Source: Sipunculus nudus (taxonomy: Eukaryota; Annelida; Sipuncula; Golfingiida; Sipunculidae). From it: DNA of 64,000 nucleotides. Of this stretch, positions 52,401 to 60,200 are shown one piece after another (the first letter of the stretch is position 1; every line of letters starts with the position of its first letter). The notes under the pieces are model-generated. The model was not told where the DNA came from. It made no database searches and saw only the letters and a list, made by a program, of their open reading frames with translations. The stretch is from the NCBI GenBank assembly GCA_026874595.1, contig CM049313.1, forward strand, positions 34,749,159 to 34,813,158, given 5' to 3'. Made by a program: the position numbers and the translations under genes.

Positions 52401-54194
52401 GGGCTAGATGTAAACAACACTTGACATGGTGTATGAAAACTTGAATAAAAGCTACTCTTTTAAATCAATTCGTTTGAAATTTCAGATTTTAAAAGATTAA
52501 ATCCTTATGTATATATGCTGTGAAAATTAAATCAACTGTGCTTACATGGAAAAAACGTGCCATTGCCAAAGTTGGACAAAATTTAAGGTATTGATTTTTT
52601 ATTTATGCTTATAACTTGAAAATTTTGCAAAATTCAGATCTAATTTTGGGTGAACAATTGAATCTTGATTAAATAAAGTTATATTCCTGATAAAAAGTCT
52701 CTAGCTTCAGCAATTCTAATGTTATGTCAGTAAATATATTTTCTGATTTTTTAAAAATTGCATTATATTTTGGCCAATAACTTCAAAATAATATCTAATA
52801 CTGATCCAATTTTTGGTATGTTTATAGAAAATGTATGGAAGAATATGAATACTAAATATGATCAAAAACAGATCAGTGGTTTTGATATTAGGCAGCCTTG
52901 AAGTGTAACAATGGCTTTTTTATGGAAAATGGAGGTTTTTCCTTAATATCTCGAAGGAACGAAGTCCTACTGACCCAATTTTCAGTATGGTAGGAAATTT
53001 TGGGGACATCTGATAGAATGCAAAATTTTGGATTTGTAGGTCCAACTGTTTTAAAATGTGCCCTGTTAACGGCTGGACGGACGGACAGACGGACGACGTA
53101 CAATGGACCACGACTATAGCTCAGATGACTTATAGTCAGCTGAGCTAAAAATAGGAATATTAGCTCACCATAAGAAAAAGTGCCATGTTCAAAGTTTGGC
53201 ATAATTTAAGGAACTGATTTTTACATTTATGCTAATAACTTAAAAAAATTACAAAATTCTGCTCTAAAATCTAGTATACAAACAAATCTAAATTAAATAT
53301 AGTTACATCCTTAAAAAGACTCTCTAGCTTCAGCTGTAAACATGTAAAGAAGGTAAATATATATCCTAATGTTTTGACAAAGTACATTATGTTCTGGTCG
53401 GTAACTTGTATACCTTAAGTAATATTGACCTAATTTCTGGCAAGTGCATAGGAAATACACAGAGGACCATATGTGCCATATTTGAAGACAACAACACCAG
53501 TAGTTTTAATAGTTGGCAGTCTTGAAGTGTAACAATAGGTTTTTTTTTTTTTTAAATGAGGTTTTTGCTTAATTTCTCAATGAAATGATGTCTCAGTGAC
53601 CCAATTTTGGGTTAGGTAGGAACCCTATGTTGAATTTTTGGATTCTAAGGTCTAACAGTTTCAAGACGTGCCTTGCTAATGGATGTCTGGCAGACGGACA
53701 AAGGACCATGACTATTGCTAAGATGACTTATAGTAAGCTGAGCTAAAAAGTTATATGCGTGGAGGACGAAGTTACAAAATAGTGAAGTCATATACTTCAT
53801 ATAATGATACAAATATTGCTGGACTGACATTAGGGGGGGGGGGGGGGTTCAAATATTGGGATGCAATACATATAAGGTTATGATATGATATGTAGACAGG
53901 GGCTTTATGAAACATAAACTGGACATTACCTATACACTCCTGGCCACTGGCTGCTGGTTCATACCCAGCATTACAGAAACACTCAAAACCACCAGCAAAG
54001 TTCTCACATTTTCCGTTGCCGCACAGACCAGGCATTGTGATGCACTCATCCTTGTCTGTCAGGAACATGATGAGCATAAGTCAATATTACTTGTAACATA
54101 CATCATTCATATTATACTCCATTCTTTGGCCATCTGGTTTTTTTTTCATGATAAATTTTGTAAAATGCACTAGCACTTACTTTTATATATACAT

Positions 54195-54264
<70 letters not shown>

Positions 54265-57200
54265 CTTTTATACTTTTATATATACTTACTGTTTTTCTAG
54301 ATACACAGAGATGATGTCACAATGGTAGTATGCGTTACATTTATTACGTCACATGCATGTCTCTCTTGGATAAAAAATATTAAACAGATATGACCACTTC
54401 AAATGATGCCATCTTTTTTGCAGTTCTTTCTCAGTGGGCAAGTTAACACTGCCCCAGCATTGCAAAGTAAATATATTTATTTCATACCAAAAATTGCTAC
54501 ATTACTTTTATTTATAACAGCTGCATTGTATTAGTTAATGAAATAAATTTAAAAGAAGTACTGCACAAATCAGATGGACAGGAGTGTTGAAACAGACTAT
54601 ACCTACAACTCTGAGAAAAGACCCCTATTGTCATAAAATACCAGGAGTTAAAAACAGTTAAAACTGTGAAAAGCCATCAGGGATGCATATAAAAGATTCC
54701 AGAGTTATAACCTATGAATTATTAACCTTTTTCAAAATGATAATGGTGTTTTAAATGAACTGATCTTTTTTACAGCTTGAGTACGAAACATCCCTGATTT
54801 TTTTGCCAAATAAAGCCTTTATTAGTGAATGAGGGGTTCAATAACACTGTCAATGATGTCAGAGATTTTGCCTAAATTACTTCATGAATGTCACAATGGA
54901 AATTGATAAAATATGTTGTTTCTATGCACCATCTCATGGACTGAAGTAGATTTTGTGCAGTATACTTCTAGCAAGTTCGCAAAATTTTCATGAATTTTGT
55001 CGTGATTGGTATTCTTTTTTATTATTGCCCTCCATTGTTCTTTTATGTCAAAGAATATATAGATTAATTGGAGTATGTGTGGCTTAAATATTTATTCTGT
55101 TGATTAATCACTGCAGAAACTATATGAACACATACACACAGATTATGTATTTCTTTAAAATAAAGGTTAACCTATTAGAATGTGGGTTTGTTATGTGCAG
55201 GGAGCATTGCATCCAGAACAGGGACTGGGCCCTGATGTGATTCCCTGGTGCAAAATGTGACCTGACAGGCAAAATATAGCACACTGGAATCTAGCAATAC
55301 ATATTGTTTTTATTATTCCCTCAAAATCTGGGGCTGACACTGTCAGAAATTCTAAGCTTTTGATGGGATCTAGAATTTTTAGTCACAGGGGTTTTCCCTG
55401 TAGCTGACATCACTGCCAAGTTGACAGTGCTCATAGATGTACCAATAGCTTTTGAACAAATCACATAATTTGTTTTTTTTTTCTTCCAGGAATTGGGTTC
55501 AGTGTATGCAAAATCTATAAACATTTTTTTTTATTTATAGGAGAGTGTGTTATATGTAAATATAATGAGATTCTTAAAACGTTTGCTTGACCTGAAACAT
55601 ATGGCATCCCTATGATGACTGCCGAAGATGGGAAGTTAAAACTACTACATACCAACACACTGACGATTATCTGAACTCCTCATGTAACCTGGCTGACAAT
55701 CACATTGGAAGCTACCAATAGTGTTAATGCAGCGGCCGTTGTAACACAGATTCAAGTCCTCTCCACATTCATTTATGTCTGAAAAAGGAAAAGTTCAAAA
55801 GAGACACTACAGTTACATCTATCATTCCTTACCAGATTAAGGAGTCCATTTCTGATTTCACCTATTACTGATAGCACACCAAAGCAGGTCTAGGTTTAAT
55901 AACTTGAACACTACATGATGTAATTCGTTCATATAAAACCTTTACAGATTAAAGTATTTTAGACAAGATTCAACATTAAGGAACTGATTATTAGTTCCTC
56001 CTGCCAGTGGGGGACAAAACTTTATTTCAAAATGTGGAACCTCCAAATGTAGGACACTAGTGGGACCTGGGGTTTTGCCTGTATAAGAGAGGTGTCTGCT
56101 ACTCACAGGCCCCCTCAACAGTCCATACTAGAGGTTTGTCCATAAAAGATCTGTCCACAATGGAGAGGTTCTCCTGTATCTGATCAATCAGGTGAATGAT
56201 AAGACAAAAGATACCACCCATATCAGTAACCCTTACAGTTCTCCACTTCCACTTATAAGGCATCAAAAGTCTTCAAATGGAAGTTGATTAATCAAATTTT
56301 TATATACTGAGTTGCATTTGAACCCACACCCTTTCTTGATGATATTACCCAGTGTCTGATTCCAAATATGCTCAAACCTACCATAACAGTCTCCATTGTC
56401 AGTCAGCCTGAAGCCAGGGAAGCATTTACATTTGTATGATCCAGGAATGTTCTCACAGGTGCCGTTACGACACATGTTTGGCATGGTACGGCACTCATCA
56501 ATATCTGCACAGAGAGGATATATGAGCAATGATGGTTCTAATATAAATTACCACTCGAACCTAAGGATATCATATAATACTATAATGTCAGAAAGGCAGC
56601 GGTATAGTTTGGAACTACAAAGAACATGATATTTTACTCTATATTAATTGTATTGAAAGATTATACAGGTTTTTTTTTCCTGAACTTTCCATTAAACTAG
56701 AAAGCTAGGTGTCTTTTAAAACAGTCACAGCCTGAATACTAGAATAATGACAGGTCATTAAGGGTCCTGTGACCTTGACTTCATGAGACCAAAATCAAAA
56801 GAGTTCTTGCTATTGTAGTGGGCCATATATAAGTCAAGTTTGAAATCAATATGTCAAACCAAACAGGAGTTATAATCCAGAAACTTATCAGTGGACAGAC
56901 AGACAGCCTGAAGGACTAACGGAGGGATTACAGGACACACAGGTTGATAACTATAGGGCACCCGCTTCTTCAAGCAGGGACCTAATGATAACAGGAATAG
57001 ACTCTTACACCATGAAATATTACAGCTGTTACAACAGGTAAGGTAGTACTGATCTTCACCATGAAATATTACAGCTGTTACAACAGGTAACATAGTACTT
57101 ATCTTACCTATACACTTCTTTCTGCTTCTTCCCAGTGTAAACCCAGACAGACAGAGACACTGGAAGCTTCCTTGGAGATTATTACAGTGACCATTTTCAC

Positions 57201-60200
57201 AGACGCCCTCCACTTCTTCACACTCATTGATATCTGTCAATAACACAACAAAGTCCACTCAGTTTTCTCAGTAAAAGGATTCCTGATACTCTGGAGTGGA
57301 GGAGGCCGCAGCCTTGTGGTTAAGGCATTGAACTGTGTCTATGGTTCCTACTCTTCCTCAACCTCAAAGGCAAAATTGTGTAATGTCGACAGAACCTCAT
57401 TAATTCATTAAAATATCTTTATTTTCCAATGCAAAATATCTGATTGTATGTTAAAATTGAAAAATGATTCATACATGTCAGTCTAAAAAATATAGGTTAA
57501 GTTTAGGAATTTTCTTTTATTATGGTGAACATGAATTCCATATATTCTGGAGTAAGGTGAAATATACCAGTACATTTGTAATACTAATATGTACCCATGT
57601 TAAAGGTGCCCATTCACCTACCTTTTGACAAAAAGAATATCTGTGACTTCTGGCTTCCTCTGTGTATATAATAATGATCTAAGGGTACTTTTAATGTGTA
57701 AAGTTCTTTTAGGCCTTCGTGAAGGATTTATGAACTTGTTTATCAACAACATGTTTGTAAACACAGCAATGTTGAAATATTGGAAAAACGTGTAACCTAA
57801 GGTGGTAGGCTGCATTTATGCAGAGGTAGAAAAGCACTTGTTGCAAAAATGCCATTTGCACAGTTCTGGCTTATCTGACTTGCTGCAAGATGCCCATGTT
57901 GAATTTACTTTGATCATTTTTTCGTGGGCCCCAACATATTATAAACATGTTGATATAAACAAAACAAGCAGCCTGTGTGCGGTGATATCTACATTTCTGT
58001 TATATTTTTATAAAAGCTCCAAGGGATTACTTTTAGTTTATAAAGGTCTGATAGGTGATTTGGCCCCTTAAAAATAATTTGGAGACAAAGAATCTTGCTG
58101 ATAAAATATATTAGAAAAGGAAACACATGGCTACTCACCAACACATTCCAGTTTATTTTCAGCTAATTTGTAGCCATCCCTGCATTTGCATTCAAAGCTT
58201 CCTATGGTGTTCTCACAGCGAGCTATGCCTTGGCAGGGAGTTCGGATCAGGCATTCATCAATATCTATAATAAAAACATCAATGAAGCAAGCAATGACCA
58301 CAAGTATAAAACATTTTTATTCAGTATCTTCTTTGGCCTGTAGGTGATCAATATCTCTCTTTTATATGTGCCAAATAAGTGGAAGTAAACAGGGCAGAGG
58401 CTTGCGTTCCTTAGAATGCAGATATCTACTCTCATATTGTTATTATTTTATTTATGGGAATAATTAGGGATATAAAAGTACATAAATTCCACCATATCAG
58501 TTATGATAATAAGACCTATGTGAAGCTGAGAGTGTTGGTATCTATCGTAACAGACTTTGACAGGGAGGCAATTATAGTATGTAGCAAAATTATAATGTAT
58601 GTCTTAAACTGAAAGCATCTACCATGATGTGAGGAGTGATTTTGATAAAGGTTCCACTATTATTTCCTCTGCAACTTTAAATTTCATCACAGTGTAAAAC
58701 CCAGTATATATCTAAACAAACTTGAGTGAAAGTTTCCATTATTATGCCTCCATCTAAGTTAAAAGTTCTACAATAATAGCTTTCAGTTAGTTCTATAGTG
58801 ACTTTTGTTATTGGCTTTCAAGTTTACCTTCACAAACATGGGAGTATGTATTGAAGGTAAAACCATCTGGACATTCGCAGCGGAAGCTTCCATCAGTGTT
58901 GATACATTCTCCATTTTCACACAACCTTGGCATTAACTCACACTCATTGAGATCTGGAATATAATATAAGATATAAAAACATGGTCTGACCCAATATGGG
59001 TTGGCCCCTGGTTTTTGGAGACATAGATCTCAAATATACCTTACAGTGATTGAATGAATTGAGTAATTAATGAGCTGACACAAAACCATGTGCACACAAT
59101 CTGAATAAAAAAATTCAGCATAGGAGAAAACAATTATTCATGATTTATTCATGACATGCTGTCTGTTTAATTATAAAGACACTGATCACAAAAGTGTCAC
59201 TTATAACAAATACTTACTGAATGATTGTGACATAAATATGCTTAAAACAATTATTATCCAACAAATGCCTTTGATCTTCTGGTGAAAATAAGGTAGGTAT
59301 CCTGACATGTCTGGTTTGTCAGGGTCCAATATTATTTCATAACCTTTCTGCATGAGACTGAAGATGTTATGTAAAGAATATGGCATATAGATTAGTGTAG
59401 CCTGGGTACAGAAGGAAGGAAGGGAATAATCAACAAAATGTCATATATCATGTGTAAAAGATCAATAATCAGCATTAGATATGATAACAAAGAAAAGGTT
59501 ATCAATTATAACAATCAACCCATGGGTCACAGTGCTAAGCTGAATTTTGTAAAATTTTAGCAAATGTAAAATTTCTGTTTCTATTGTTATTGTTTTTAAA
59601 TATAGATATTAGCATTTAAAACAAGGGACCTATGGGTCACTGTGCTCAGCTGACGTTAACCTTGAAGGTAAAAATCTAAAATAATATCAAACGGAGATAA
59701 AGTGTAAGAGGAAGAGGTAATAAAGGCCATGGTTGGTTTATATGATTGGTTTGTATTGATGAGCAAGAACTTGTTGCAAAAAATATTTTGTGACCTGACC
59801 ATGTGTTTCCTAATGTTGAAACTAAAGCATGTGAGCAGTTTGTGAACAAATGATCTGTACTATTACCATGATCATTAGTTGGTTTTTCGATTAACTGTTG
59901 ACATTTCAGCAGTTTACACATTTGTTCAATTGAATCTATTTTTTGTATAATATATATTATTAAATATATATGTATTTTTTTTATGAAATGTATACAGTTG
60001 AAATATAGCTAATTAACAACATAAAACAGGGCAAACAAAGCCTGATCTCAAATTCTGCTGAGGCAGGAAAATAATGAACAAATGTTTGTATTAAATCCTC
60101 ATTTTTTTATCACATCAATTATTTTCTAATTTAAGTTTATATTTCTATACATTTCCAATTTAACATATATATCTGAATATAAAAGTTGATTCATAATTCT

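Noticed and set aside
59201-59386. Minus-strand 61-codon frame as an extra fibrillin exon
   Set aside because: No cysteine pattern, and no module is missing between TB5 and cbEGF25.
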